Shown here: positions 16,441-24,463 of the stretch, piece by piece
How the letters are laid out: each line of letters starts with the position of its first letter
How positions within the stretch are numbered: the first letter of the stretch is position 1
Assembly: GCF_014843005.1 (NCBI RefSeq)
Contig: NZ_JACYXM010000003.1
Location: 248,001-312,000 of the forward strand
Source of the DNA: Rhodanobacter sp. DHG33
GTDB lineage: Bacteria > Pseudomonadota > Gammaproteobacteria > Xanthomonadales > Rhodanobacteraceae
Direction: 5' to 3'
Length of the DNA stretch: 64,000 nucleotides
Notes under the pieces: model-generated
Told to the model about the DNA's origin: nothing
What the model saw: the letters and a program-made list of their open reading frames with translations, nothing else
Databases searched by the model: none
Position numbers and translations under genes: made by a program

Positions 16441-17346
16441 TCACATCGACGCGATGGCTGCTGCGTGCTGGCGCAGCCAGGGAGTCAGATCGAGCTGCCA
16501 GATGCCGGATTGCCCGGTGAAGTAGACGCTGTGGCCGTCGAGTGCGATGTGGGAGCCCCAGGGGATGTCCTTGTTGACGACCGCGCCCAGGTCGATCGGT
16601 TTGCCCCAGTGGTCGCCTTCGCGGAAGGCGATGCACAGTCGGCCGAGGCCGCCCTTGGTCTTGCCGTAGTCGAACACGATGAAGGATTGGTCGGGCGCCA
16701 CGGCGGGGTCGTGGGTGGAAACATCCGGGTCGCCCAGCCCTGCGCGCACCGGCGTCGAATAGTGGCCGTCACGGTACGCCGCGCGCCAGGTGTGCATCAC
16801 CTTCGCCTGCTTGTCCCAGCGGATGAAGTACAGGCTGCCGTCGGCGGCGATGCTGGCGAAGTCGATGAATACGTCGTTGTTGACGACGGCGCCGAGCCAG
16901 GTCGGCTGGCCCCAGCCGTTGCCCTCGCGATTCACCCGCCAGATGTTGGAGCCCGGTCCGCTGCCACCGACGAAATAGTCCTGCATCAGCGGTTGGCTGT
17001 CCTTTGTCGGCGGACGGTCCGAATCGAACAACAGATAGCTGCCGTCGGGCGCCATCACCGGATCCTGATCGAACGAATGGCCGGAAAAACCCGCCACCTC
17101 GGGCTGCGACCAGCGTCCGTCGATCTTGTGCGACACCATGATGGTCTTTTGCTTGCCCGCGCTGCGGTCGAAGAAGACGGTCTTGCCGTCGGGCGTGAAG
17201 GCCAGCGTGTCGTCGCTGTCGGCATGGAGGATGCCGCCCAGCGTGACAGGCTGCGGTACGGCAGTCGCCGTGGTGGCGGCCTGTACTCCAGCCGCAATCA
17301 GCAGCAGGCCGGAGGCCAGGCAGAAACGGGTCAGGGTGTGCATCAT
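16441..17346 (-). CDS. secreted PD40 beta-propeller protein, paralogue D
   Basis: The product has 301 residues. A signal peptide (ASGLLLIAAGVQA) is followed by about five to six WD40-like PD40 blades of the form AFTPDGKTVFF, MAPDGSYLLFDSDRP, IAADGSLYFI, VAPDQSFIVF and IALDGHSVYF. The interblade word GRWSQPEVAGFSGHSFDQDP closely matches paralogues A-C in this locus. It ends LDLTPWLRQ, matching the tails of A and B. TolB-like propellers bind proteins or ligands in the periplasm; no target is known. SD GGAGG lies 7 bases upstream of the ATGATG start, which overlaps the preceding stop. Confidence 0.85.
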   Translation of the reverse strand: MMHTLTRFCLASGLLLIAAGVQAATTATAVPQPVTLGGILHADSDDTLAFTPDGKTVFFDRSAGKQKTIMVSHKIDGRWSQPEVAGFSGHSFDQDPVMAPDGSYLLFDSDRPPTKDSQPLMQDYFVGGSGPGSNIWRVNREGNGWGQPTWLGAVVNNDVFIDFASIAADGSLYFIRWDKQAKVMHTWRAAYRDGHYSTPVRAGLGDPDVSTHDPAVAPDQSFIVFDYGKTKGGLGRLCIAFREGDHWGKPIDLGAVVNKDIPWGSHIALDGHSVYFTGQSGIWQLDLTPWLRQHAAAIASM

Positions 17347-18125
17347 CGTGCGGCCTCCACCGGCATGGCGTTGAGCAGGATGTATTGGCGTTCGTTGGCC
17401 TCGATGCGGCCGTAGCGGGCGGAGCTCAGCGACATCTGCCGCGTGCTGACCAGCTCGTCGCTGAGCACGATGCCGTCGCGGAAGGTGGTGTAGCCGTGCC
17501 AGTGCGCGTGCCCGGCCTGTCGTGTCATGTCGCAGGGCTTGCCGTCGCGGGTCATCGTGAGCTGCGACTTCTCGCCCAGCCATGCGCCGTCGCCGCTGCC
17601 TTCGCGTTCCAGAGTGACGGTGTGGCTGCCGGTGTCGAGTGCCACCACGGTCACCGTCTGCTTTCCGGCCGGGCCCAGTTCCCACGGCTCGGCGATGTCC
17701 ACGGTCCAGTGCTGGCCCAGCTTGAGCGTGGTCGGCGGCGTTCCCCACAGACGAGGGTTGTAGGCCAGTCCGCTGGCGTCGGTGTTGGGTGTGCACTTGC
17801 CCTCGTAGCAGTTGGTGGCGCCGCCATCGGACAGTTCCACGGCACCGCTGCCAGACGTCCGGCCGTCGTAGCGGTAGTCGATATGCAGGCGTGCCGGCAG
17901 TGCGGCGTCGGTCACGCGGTAGATGGCGGTGCCGCTGATACGGTGCACCGCCTCATCGAAACCGGGCGCCTGGACGGCGACGGTGCGCGAGAACACGTTG
18001 CCGAAGCTCGCGCCGGTGTGGAAAGCGGGAGTCAGTGCGGGTGCCGTGGCGGAAGCCGCGGCGGCGGCCATGCCGGACCACGACAAGCCGGCCAGCAGGA
18101 GCGGGCACAGGTAGATGCGGATCAT
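17343..18125 (-). CDS. secreted protein of unknown function in the PD40/LytTR locus
   Basis: The 260-residue protein has an N-terminal signal peptide (CPLLLAGLSWSGMAAAA). It is not a propeller: no PDG blade motifs are seen. The mature part looks beta-rich, with a Cys pair in NCYEGKCTPN (likely disulfide) and a third Cys in GKPCDMTRQ. No family is recognised. It lies between two propeller genes, 12 bases after C and overlapping D by four bases, so it is almost certainly co-expressed with them and exported to the same compartment. Confidence 0.8.
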   Translation of the reverse strand: MIRIYLCPLLLAGLSWSGMAAAAASATAPALTPAFHTGASFGNVFSRTVAVQAPGFDEAVHRISGTAIYRVTDAALPARLHIDYRYDGRTSGSGAVELSDGGATNCYEGKCTPNTDASGLAYNPRLWGTPPTTLKLGQHWTVDIAEPWELGPAGKQTVTVVALDTGSHTVTLEREGSGDGAWLGEKSQLTMTRDGKPCDMTRQAGHAHWHGYTTFRDGIVLSDELVSTRQMSLSSARYGRIEANERQYILLNAMPVEAAR

Positions 18126-18137
18126 GCGGCCTCCGGG

Positions 18138-19127
18138 TCAGGGCGTGATGCCGTGTGCGCGCAGCACGTCGGAAATGTCGAAGCGCCACAGGTTGCGCGA
18201 GCCGTTCAAGGGTTGCTCGAGGCGCTGCTGCAGCGTGGTCGCGTTGTCTCGCGGCTTGGGAAAGGTCATCTCGTCGCGGCGGCTGCTGGAGACGAACAGC
18301 TCGCCGAAGCGCGGCCCCAGCGAAGGCGCGTTCTCCAGCGCCGTGCTGTTGACGTCGCCCGGCAGATGCAGCGGTTTGCTCCAGTGGCCGTCCGGCTGGC
18401 GGAACGCGATGTAGAGATCGGCGCTGCCCAGCGAATCGCCCTCGTCGCTGGCATAGATCAGAAAGCGCTGCTGCGGGTCGATGGCAGGGTCCATGCGGTT
18501 GTGTGCCAAGTCGCCCAGGTCCACGCGCTGCGGCACCGCGTAGCCCTGCGCGGTGCGGCGCGCCACGTAGATCTGGTAGGCGGCGCCGGAATCCGGCCGG
18601 TGCGCGGAGAAGTAGATGTCGCCGTTCGCCGCCACCGAGGGGTTGTAGATCATCGCGCCGTCGTTGAGCGCGCCGTCCACGTGCACGGGTTCGCTCCAGC
18701 GGCCGTCGGCCTGGCGTTGCACGAACCAGAGATTGGTGCCCGCGAAATGATGGCCGCCCATTTCCGTCGTCAGCGATGCACCGCCGGGCTGAAGGGGGCG
18801 ATTGGAGACGTAGTACAGCCGCTGGCCATCCGGCGACAGCGTGGGCTCGGAGTCGTGCCATTGCCCCGAGAACGAGGCCACCTGCGGCATGCCCCAGTGT
18901 CCGTCCGCCCGGTGCGAGACGAGGATGGTGTCGTCCCGTTCGGCGAAGTCGGAGCGCATGAAGTACAGCGTGTTGCCGTCCGGCGTCAGCGCGGCCGAGG
19001 TTTCCTGCAGCCCGGTGGAGATCACGCCGGGGCCGACCAGCTCGCCGTGAGCCTGCGCCCGCGCGGTGAGTGGTGCGGCCAGCGCGGCCGCGAGACAGGC
19101 GGCCAGGACGAAATGACGTGGGGACAT
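18138..19127 (-). CDS. secreted PD40 beta-propeller protein, paralogue C
   Basis: The product has 329 residues with a signal peptide (ACLAAALAAPLTARAQA) and PD40 blades ALTPDGNTLYFMR, LSPDGQRLYYVSNRP, VAANGDIYFSAHRP, IDPQQRFLIYASDEG and LGPRFGELFVSSSRR. The interblade phrase SHRADGHWGMPQVASFSGQW matches paralogues A and D. Unlike A, B and D its tail reads FDISDVLRAHG, not LxPWL. The start at 19127 follows AGGAGC. It begins the second transcription unit of the locus, with a LytTR-type repeat about 110 bases upstream. Confidence 0.85.
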   Translation of the reverse strand: MSPRHFVLAACLAAALAAPLTARAQAHGELVGPGVISTGLQETSAALTPDGNTLYFMRSDFAERDDTILVSHRADGHWGMPQVASFSGQWHDSEPTLSPDGQRLYYVSNRPLQPGGASLTTEMGGHHFAGTNLWFVQRQADGRWSEPVHVDGALNDGAMIYNPSVAANGDIYFSAHRPDSGAAYQIYVARRTAQGYAVPQRVDLGDLAHNRMDPAIDPQQRFLIYASDEGDSLGSADLYIAFRQPDGHWSKPLHLPGDVNSTALENAPSLGPRFGELFVSSSRRDEMTFPKPRDNATTLQQRLEQPLNGSRNLWRFDISDVLRAHGITP

Positions 19128-19236
19128 GTCTGCTCCTGATGGGCCGCGGACCGTCGCGGCGGGATCGCATGCCGTGGAGTCTCGTGGTGCCCGTGCCACG
19201 TCGCCGCTATCTAGTGACGAGCGGAAAGGGCCCGTG

Positions 19237-19266
19237 ATCAGCGGTCGCTGCTGCGTGGCGAACGGT
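19237..19266 (-). promoter_or_regulatory. putative LytTR response-regulator binding site upstream of paralogue C
   Basis: The minus strand shows ACCGTTCGC (19266-19258), a 12-base spacer, then ACCGCTGAT (19245-19237). Each half fits the LytTR half-site pattern [TA][AC][CA]GTTN[AG][TG] in 8 of 9 positions, and the two starts are 21 bases apart, two helical turns. A LytTR regulator is encoded immediately upstream. A related single word, TCCGCTCGTC, lies at 19225-19216. Binding is inferred. Confidence 0.6.
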
Positions 19267-20006
19267 CAGGGCAGGCCGAGCACCGCGCGCGCACCGGCCC
19301 GGAAGCGCCGGCTGAGATCCAGCCGGGTGCCATCGCGCAGCACGATCTCGGCATTGCCGTTGAACAGCGGATGCACTTCGCGGATGCGTTCCACGTTGAC
19401 GATCACGCCGCGATGGATGCGTAGGAAACGCGCCGGGTCGAGCACATCGAGCAGGTGGCTCAGCGCCTCGCGGTGCAGGTAGCGGGTGCCGTCGGCATGG
19501 ATCTGCACGTAGTTGCCGTCAGCGCGGATCCAGTCGATGGCATCCACCGCGATCACCCGGATGTGCTCGCCCACGCGCACGCTGATGCGCTGCAGGTGAC
19601 CTACGGACGCCGGATTCGCCACGGGCGCCTGCAAGCCGTGCCAGTGCCGGCGCATGCGATCCATGGCCTGGTCGAAGCGCGCCTGGTCGATCGGCTTCAG
19701 CACATAGTCCAGCGCGCCGGCGTCGAACGCGCGCAGTGCGTGCTGGCCGTAGGCGGTGGTGAACACCACCATCGGCAACGCCTGCGGCCGCAGCTGGTGC
19801 AGCAGCTTGAAACCGTCCATGCCGGGCATGCGGATATCGAGGAAGAGCAGGTCCGGTGCGAGCGCCTTGACTGCCTGCAGCGCCTCGACGGCATTGCCGC
19901 ACTCGCCGACGATCGCCACGTCGGCATGCGCGGCGAGTGCCTGGCGCAGCGCGAGGCGCGCCAGCACCTCGTCGTCGACCAGCAGTGCACGGATCGCGGC
20001 ACTCAT
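19266..20006 (-). CDS. LytTR family response regulator
   Basis: The 246-residue protein has a receiver domain (residues about 5-120) with acidic pair Asp11-Asp12, phosphoacceptor Asp57 in LFLDIRMPG and Lys104 in YVLKP. A LytTR DNA-binding domain follows (about residues 140-240), with RISVRVGEHIRVIAV, DGNYVQIHADG and RFLRIHRGVIVN. It is the AlgR/LytR type, binding direct repeats. Its start overlaps the histidine kinase stop by four bases. Likely targets are the propeller genes of the same locus, where matching repeats occur. Confidence 0.93.
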   Translation of the reverse strand: MSAAIRALLVDDEVLARLALRQALAAHADVAIVGECGNAVEALQAVKALAPDLLFLDIRMPGMDGFKLLHQLRPQALPMVVFTTAYGQHALRAFDAGALDYVLKPIDQARFDQAMDRMRRHWHGLQAPVANPASVGHLQRISVRVGEHIRVIAVDAIDWIRADGNYVQIHADGTRYLHREALSHLLDVLDPARFLRIHRGVIVNVERIREVHPLFNGNAEIVLRDGTRLDLSRRFRAGARAVLGLP

Positions 20007-21172
20007 GCGGCGTGCTCGCGGAACGGCAGGCGCAGCTCCACCCGCGTACCGCCGCCATCGCGGCGCTGCAGTTCCAGCCGCGCGTCGCTACCGAACAGCA
20101 TCGCCAGCCGGGCGCGGGTGTTGGTGAGGCCGATGCCCTCGTTTGCGCCGTCCGGCGGCAGGCCCAGGCCGTCGTCGTCCACGCGCAGGTAAAGCTCGTC
20201 GCCCTCGCGGTGGCCGGTCACCTGCAGACTGCCCGGTTCGGCCTTAGCCAGCAGGCCGTGGCGCAGCGCGTTTTCCACCAGCGGCTGCAGGATCAGATTC
20301 GGCACGGCGGCGCGCAGCGCGTCGTCGGCCACGTCCAGCCGCGTGCTGAGCCGGTCCTGGAAGCGCACCTGCTGGATGTCGAGGTAGCAGCGCAGGAACT
20401 CCAGCTCGCGTGCCAGCGGCACCTGCGGCGCGTGGCGCTCCTCCAGCGTGAGGCGAAGGAAGTCGCTGAGCCGCGCGATCATCAGTCGCGCCTGCAGCGG
20501 GTCGGCCAGCGCCAGCGCGGAGATCGCGTTGAGCGTGTTGAACAGGAAATGCGGCTGCAGCTGCATGCGCAGCGCCTGCAATTGCGCCTGCGCCAGCTGC
20601 GATTCCAGCAGGGCGCTGCGCAGCCGTTCGTCGCGCAGCCGGCGGCGCGACTCCATGCCGCGCAGCACTACCAGCACGATCCAGTAGGTGAGTACGGCCA
20701 GGTGGTAGCTGTAGGCGAACTCCATGCGCACGTACTGGCTCAGCGTGTGCACTCCGGGCATGCGTCCGGGGCCGCACAGGTACCAGAACACCACCAGGTG
20801 CACCATCATCTGCGCCAGCGCCACCGCCAGCGAAGCCGGCACGTGCATGGCGAAGAAGCGCCGCCAGCCATGCCCCGCGCTTCGCTGTCCCAGCCAGCCC
20901 ACCAGCGGCATCAGCGCCATCCAAACCCAGAAGTTGCCGAGGTTCCAGGCCAGGTTGCGCAGCCAGTCCGGCGGATAGCCCTCGCTGATCGAAGCGAGTC
21001 CGCCGCTGAGTGCGTAGGACAACGCCAGCAGCGTCCAGAAGCCGAAGATCAGCCCCCAGGTCTTCAGTCGCTGCGTTGCGCTGCGGTCGAGCACGGGATC
21101 CTCGCTGGCGTACCACCCGATGGCGGGCCAGTGTGCGCGGCTGCGGCCGTCCGCGACAGTGCCTGAAGGCAT
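20003..21172 (-). CDS. LytS/YehU-type sensor histidine kinase
   Basis: This 389-residue membrane kinase has four hydrophobic segments (about residues 41-60, 80-97, 113-131, 155-170), a short coiled linker and a His_kinase domain. The phosphoacceptor is His208 in LQPHFLFNTLNAISAL. The ATPase part has PLVENALRHG and DDDGLGLPP with GIGLTNTRARL. There is no large periplasmic sensor, so it may sense through its membrane part or through a partner protein. An alternative start at 21220 would overlap the upstream gene; 21172 was preferred to avoid this, with no decisive ribosome site. Confidence 0.88.
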   Translation of the reverse strand: MPSGTVADGRSRAHWPAIGWYASEDPVLDRSATQRLKTWGLIFGFWTLLALSYALSGGLASISEGYPPDWLRNLAWNLGNFWVWMALMPLVGWLGQRSAGHGWRRFFAMHVPASLAVALAQMMVHLVVFWYLCGPGRMPGVHTLSQYVRMEFAYSYHLAVLTYWIVLVVLRGMESRRRLRDERLRSALLESQLAQAQLQALRMQLQPHFLFNTLNAISALALADPLQARLMIARLSDFLRLTLEERHAPQVPLARELEFLRCYLDIQQVRFQDRLSTRLDVADDALRAAVPNLILQPLVENALRHGLLAKAEPGSLQVTGHREGDELYLRVDDDGLGLPPDGANEGIGLTNTRARLAMLFGSDARLELQRRDGGGTRVELRLPFREHAA

Positions 21173-21186
21173 TGCCGACGTCGGGC

Positions 21187-21732
21187 CTAGGATTGCGGCA
21201 TCGACGCGTCGCGTGTGCATGACTGCTCGTCGCCCAGCTTCCACGCACCGCTGCCGTTCCGATAGGTGTAGGTCACGCGGTAGGCGTCGTCGTCGAGGCG
21301 CTGGAATGCGAAGCGATCGAGGTAACCGCTCGTCGCAACGTTCTCCAGCGTCAGCGTGCCGTCCACCCATCCGGGCGAGGTGTAGCGCCTGTCGCCGCCG
21401 AAGTTGTCGAACACCGTCGCGGTGAAATGCTTTGCGACCTTGTCATAGCCCCACCACGCATCCGCGAGGTAGCGATTCGGTGGATCGTCCGCATGCCGCA
21501 TGTGCAGCCATTGACCGCCGAGCTCGACGGTGAAGGTCTCGCTTGAGCGGACCGGCTTGCCGTTCGCGAACTGACCCTTGCAGTGCCAGTGCCCGGCGAA
21601 CCAGGTCAGCGACGTCAGTGCCGGCGTCATTTCGGCATGCGCCGGTGCGGTAATGGCGAACAGGCCCGCGGCACCTGCCAGCACGGCGAAGGCGATGGAT
21701 GCTGCGTGCTGCGTGCGGGGTGATGGACTCAT
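21187..21732 (-). CDS. secreted protein, DUF1579-like
   Basis: The product has 181 residues with a signal peptide (AFAVLAGAAGLFAITAPAHA). The mature part begins LTSLTWFAGHWHCKG and contains a GGQWLHMRH stretch, DAWWGYD and YTYRNGSGAWKLG. This resembles the DUF1579 / lipocalin-like group that starts with an L-x-G-x-W strand and is expected to bind a small ligand. The assignment is tentative. The start follows AGGAGC at a normal distance. It lies between propeller B and the kinase in one run of minus-strand genes. Confidence 0.75.
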   Translation of the reverse strand: MSPSPRTQHAASIAFAVLAGAAGLFAITAPAHAEMTPALTSLTWFAGHWHCKGQFANGKPVRSSETFTVELGGQWLHMRHADDPPNRYLADAWWGYDKVAKHFTATVFDNFGGDRRYTSPGWVDGTLTLENVATSGYLDRFAFQRLDDDAYRVTYTYRNGSGAWKLGDEQSCTRDASMPQS

Positions 21733-21775
21733 CGATGTGCTCCTGAGGCAGGTGTTGCGGAATGGTCGCGGCGGG

Positions 21776-22672
21776 TCATGGCTTTGCCGTCGCGCGCTGA
21801 GCCAGCCAAGGGGCGAGCATGAGACGATGGATGCGATGGTCGGCGGCGCTGAAATAAAGCGTGGTGTGATCCGGACCCAGGCGCGCCTCGTCGCCGACGA
21901 CGCCGAGGTCGGTCGGTGTGTTCCAACCGTTATGCGTCGCAAAGGCAATGAACAGGTCGCCACCGTTGGACGGCGCCGGCGGGCGGTCAGAGCTGAAGAC
22001 GAGGAAAGACCCGTCCGCCGCCACTGTGGGGTCGTAATCGGAGTTCGCGTCACCACCGCCTAGTGCCAGAGCTTGCGCCGCCTGATAGCGGCCATGGATC
22101 TGGCGACTGCGGTAAAGCCGGAACGTGCCGTTGGCCGGATCGACACGCACGAAGGTGAGGCTGCCATCCGCCGCCACCGTCGGCGAAAAGATCGACGTGC
22201 CGGCATTCACGACCTCGGACAGGCGCTGCGGCGTACCCCAGCCGTCGCCGGCACGATCCACCCGCCACAGGTTGCCGCCGCGGGCGGGATACGCCTTGCC
22301 GCCCCAGTTGCCGTCCAGCGCTTTGCCGGTGCCGTTCGCCGGCCGATTGGAGACGAAAACCAGGTAGGAGCCGTCCGGCGCCATCGTCGGTTCGAAGTCC
22401 ATCCACTGGTTCGAGAACGGCGCTCGCACCGGCGCCGACCACGCGCCGTCATGGCGTTGGGCGATGTAGAGGCGGCGCGCCGTGCCGCTGCCACGGGTGA
22501 ACACCACCGTGTCGCCGTCCGGTGCGAAGGCGGGCGAGGCGTCGTGGGCCGCCATCCACGGTCCTTCGGCCGGGGGCGTCGCAGTGTCGTTCGCTGCCGC
22601 TCGCGCCGGCGGTGCGCAGACGACTACACCTAAAGCCAGGGCGACGATTACAACCAGGTGTCGGCAAAGCAT
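21776..22672 (-). CDS. secreted PD40 beta-propeller protein, paralogue B
   Basis: The 298-residue product has a signal peptide (IVALALGVVVCAPPARA) and blades AFAPDGDTVVFTRG, MAPDGSYLVFVSNRP, VAADGSLTFVR, VAADGSFLVFSSDRP and LGPDHTTLYFSA. The segment GGKAYPARGGNLWRVDRAGDGW aligns with the same place in A. The tail LMLAPWLAQ matches A and D. The start at 22672 is supported by GAGGAG upstream; a longer frame exists but lacks the signal peptide at its start. It is 38 bases downstream of A. Confidence 0.85.
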   Translation of the reverse strand: MLCRHLVVIVALALGVVVCAPPARAAANDTATPPAEGPWMAAHDASPAFAPDGDTVVFTRGSGTARRLYIAQRHDGAWSAPVRAPFSNQWMDFEPTMAPDGSYLVFVSNRPANGTGKALDGNWGGKAYPARGGNLWRVDRAGDGWGTPQRLSEVVNAGTSIFSPTVAADGSLTFVRVDPANGTFRLYRSRQIHGRYQAAQALALGGGDANSDYDPTVAADGSFLVFSSDRPPAPSNGGDLFIAFATHNGWNTPTDLGVVGDEARLGPDHTTLYFSAADHRIHRLMLAPWLAQRATAKP

Positions 22673-22710
22673 GAATGGCTCCTCATGGGGATGGAACGAT
22701 CGCCAGGACA

Positions 22711-23658
22711 TCAACGTCCGCTTCCGGCGCGCGCATCCAGCCACGGCGCCAGCGACACCTGCCAGATATGGTCGTGGCCGTTGCTCCACGCTGTACCCGC
22801 TTGCGTGCCGGTGGCGCTGCGGTCGCTGTAGAAGTACAGCGTGCGGCGATCCGGGCCGAGCTGGGCGCCCATGCTTTCCTTGCCGCCGTTGACCGCATCG
22901 CCGAGGTCTTGCGGCGCGCTCCAGCCGTCTGGTGTGCGGAACGCTATGGCGAGGCGGTACGGTTGCTGCGCGCTGTGCTTGATGCTGACCACGATGAAGG
23001 AGCCGTCGGGTGCGATGGCGGGATCGCGGATGGTGGCGTTTGCATCGCCCAGCGGCACCACGCGGGGCGTCGCGTAATGGCCATCGCGATAGGAGGAGTA
23101 CAGCAGTGCGAAGTCGCCGTGCGGGCCCGCGCAGCCGATGAAGTAGAGACTGCCGTCGGCGGCGATGCTCGGGGAGGCGATCAGCGAACAGCGGTTGACG
23201 ACGTCGGGCAGGCGCACCGGTGCGCTCCAGTGGTCGCCCCGCCAGTCCACCCGCCACAGGTTCATGCCTTGCCCGACATGGCGCTTGCCACCATGGACCG
23301 CGTCGAGTGGCGGATCGCCCGGCGTGGCCGGGCGGTTGGACGCGAACAAGAGGAAAGAACCGTCCGGAGCCATTGCCGGGTCGAGGTCGTGCCAGTGGCC
23401 TGAGAATGGCGCCACCGTCGGCGACGACCAGCGTCCGTCGCGACGATGCGATTCCATCAGCGTCGAGCCGTCACCGGTGCCGCGCATGAAATAGACGGTG
23501 GCACCGTCCGGCGTAAACGCGGCTGCGCCATCGTCGGCGTCAGCGGGAACGGTATCCGGTGCAAAGACCGCTGGCACGACTGGCGCCGGCACGTGACTGG
23601 TCATGGCCGCGACCGGCGCAAAACTCATCCATGCCGCGAACGCTGTCGACAGGCGCAT
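22711..23658 (-). CDS. secreted PD40 beta-propeller protein, paralogue A
   Basis: The 315-residue product is the first gene of the locus. After a short signal-like N-terminus (STAFAAWMSFAPVAAM) it has blades AFTPDGATVYFMRG, MAPDGSFLLFASNRP, IAADGSLYFIG, IAPDGSFIVVS and LGPDRRTLYFYSD, and the tail SLAPWLDA. The phrase DGRWSSPTVAPFSGHWHDLD matches C and D. Two ATGs lie close together (23664 and 23658); the second has AGGAGG at ideal 7-base spacing and was chosen. Function is unknown; propellers of this kind usually mediate binding. Confidence 0.85.
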   Translation of the reverse strand: MRLSTAFAAWMSFAPVAAMTSHVPAPVVPAVFAPDTVPADADDGAAAFTPDGATVYFMRGTGDGSTLMESHRRDGRWSSPTVAPFSGHWHDLDPAMAPDGSFLLFASNRPATPGDPPLDAVHGGKRHVGQGMNLWRVDWRGDHWSAPVRLPDVVNRCSLIASPSIAADGSLYFIGCAGPHGDFALLYSSYRDGHYATPRVVPLGDANATIRDPAIAPDGSFIVVSIKHSAQQPYRLAIAFRTPDGWSAPQDLGDAVNGGKESMGAQLGPDRRTLYFYSDRSATGTQAGTAWSNGHDHIWQVSLAPWLDARAGSGR

Positions 23659-23830
23659 CGCCATCCCTCCTCATCGGTGGTGTGCCCGTGCGTGGACACA
23701 TCCATCGATGCAGGCTGGCGCAGGCATCCGTGGCCGTCGTGCAGGATGTGATGGCCGGGGCGTTCGACGTGACCAGCGGCATGCGCAGCCGGACGGGAGG
23801 TGCCCGCTCGCCGCCGACACACTCATGGCG

Positions 23831-23860
23831 ACCGTTCGTCACCGCGATGACATCGCTCGC
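23831..23860 (+). promoter_or_regulatory. putative LytTR binding site at the head of the PD40 locus
   Basis: ACCGTTCGT (23831-23839) is followed by a 12-base spacer and ATCGCTCGC (23852-23860). The first half is a perfect LytTR half-site, and with the next base it equals the AlgR decamer ACCGTTCGTC known from Pseudomonas. The 9-12-9 layout is the same as the site at 19237-19266. It lies in the 280-base divergent region between paralogue A and the NTF2-like gene, oriented toward the latter, and could serve either. Confidence 0.6.
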
Positions 23861-23938
23861 CCCGCAACCGAAGCGCGCACCGCATGCACCGCGCAGGCTG
23901 CTCCTGCGGCACTGTCGCCGCGCCAACGGGACGACAAC

Positions 23939-24451
23939 ATGCCTTACCGCACTTATTACCCCCTCCGTACCAGCCTTGCGTGCGCCGGTTTGTTGCTAGC
24001 CGTCGGCGTGGTTGGTACGCAGGCCATCGCGGCACCGCAGGGCGGCACTTCCGCCACGGACGAAACCGCGCGCACCGCCGCCGCCGTGATAGCGGTGGAC
24101 CAGCACTGGCTGGAAGCCGAGGAGAGCGGCGATACCGCCTGGCTCGACGGCATGCTGCTGCCGGACTACCGGTCGGTGGGCGTGACCGGCACCTTCGCCA
24201 CGAAGGCCGCCATCATGGCCCATGCCGCGAAGAACCACGGCTCGCCGGCGATGAAACAGCAGGTGACAGCGTGGCAGCAGGCGCATCCGGTGGACCAGCA
24301 GGTGACGCTGCAGGGCGATACCGCGATCCTCAGCTTCGTCAGCAACGCGCCCGCGACCAAGGGCAAGCTGTATTCCTCGGACGTGTTCACCTACGTCGAC
24401 GGCCACTGGCACGCGTTGTATTCGGCGCACACGGAACTCGGCAAGAGCTGA
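23939..24451 (+). CDS. secreted SnoaL/DUF4440-like (NTF2 fold) protein
   Basis: The 170-residue protein has a signal peptide (LACAGLLLAVGVVGTQAIAA) and an NTF2-like domain. It contains AVIAVDQHWLEAEESGDTAWLDGMLLPDYRSVG, the typical opening helix-strand, and ends VFTYVDGHWHALYSAHTEL. DUF4440 members bind small molecules or act in unknown periplasmic roles; no catalytic residues can be assigned. It is divergent from the propeller locus across a LytTR-type site and may be part of the same regulon. It ends 12 bases before the convergent oxidoreductase gene. Confidence 0.82.
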   Translation: MPYRTYYPLRTSLACAGLLLAVGVVGTQAIAAPQGGTSATDETARTAAAVIAVDQHWLEAEESGDTAWLDGMLLPDYRSVGVTGTFATKAAIMAHAAKNHGSPAMKQQVTAWQQAHPVDQQVTLQGDTAILSFVSNAPATKGKLYSSDVFTYVDGHWHALYSAHTELGKS

Positions 24452-24463
24452 GCGCGGCGGGGT

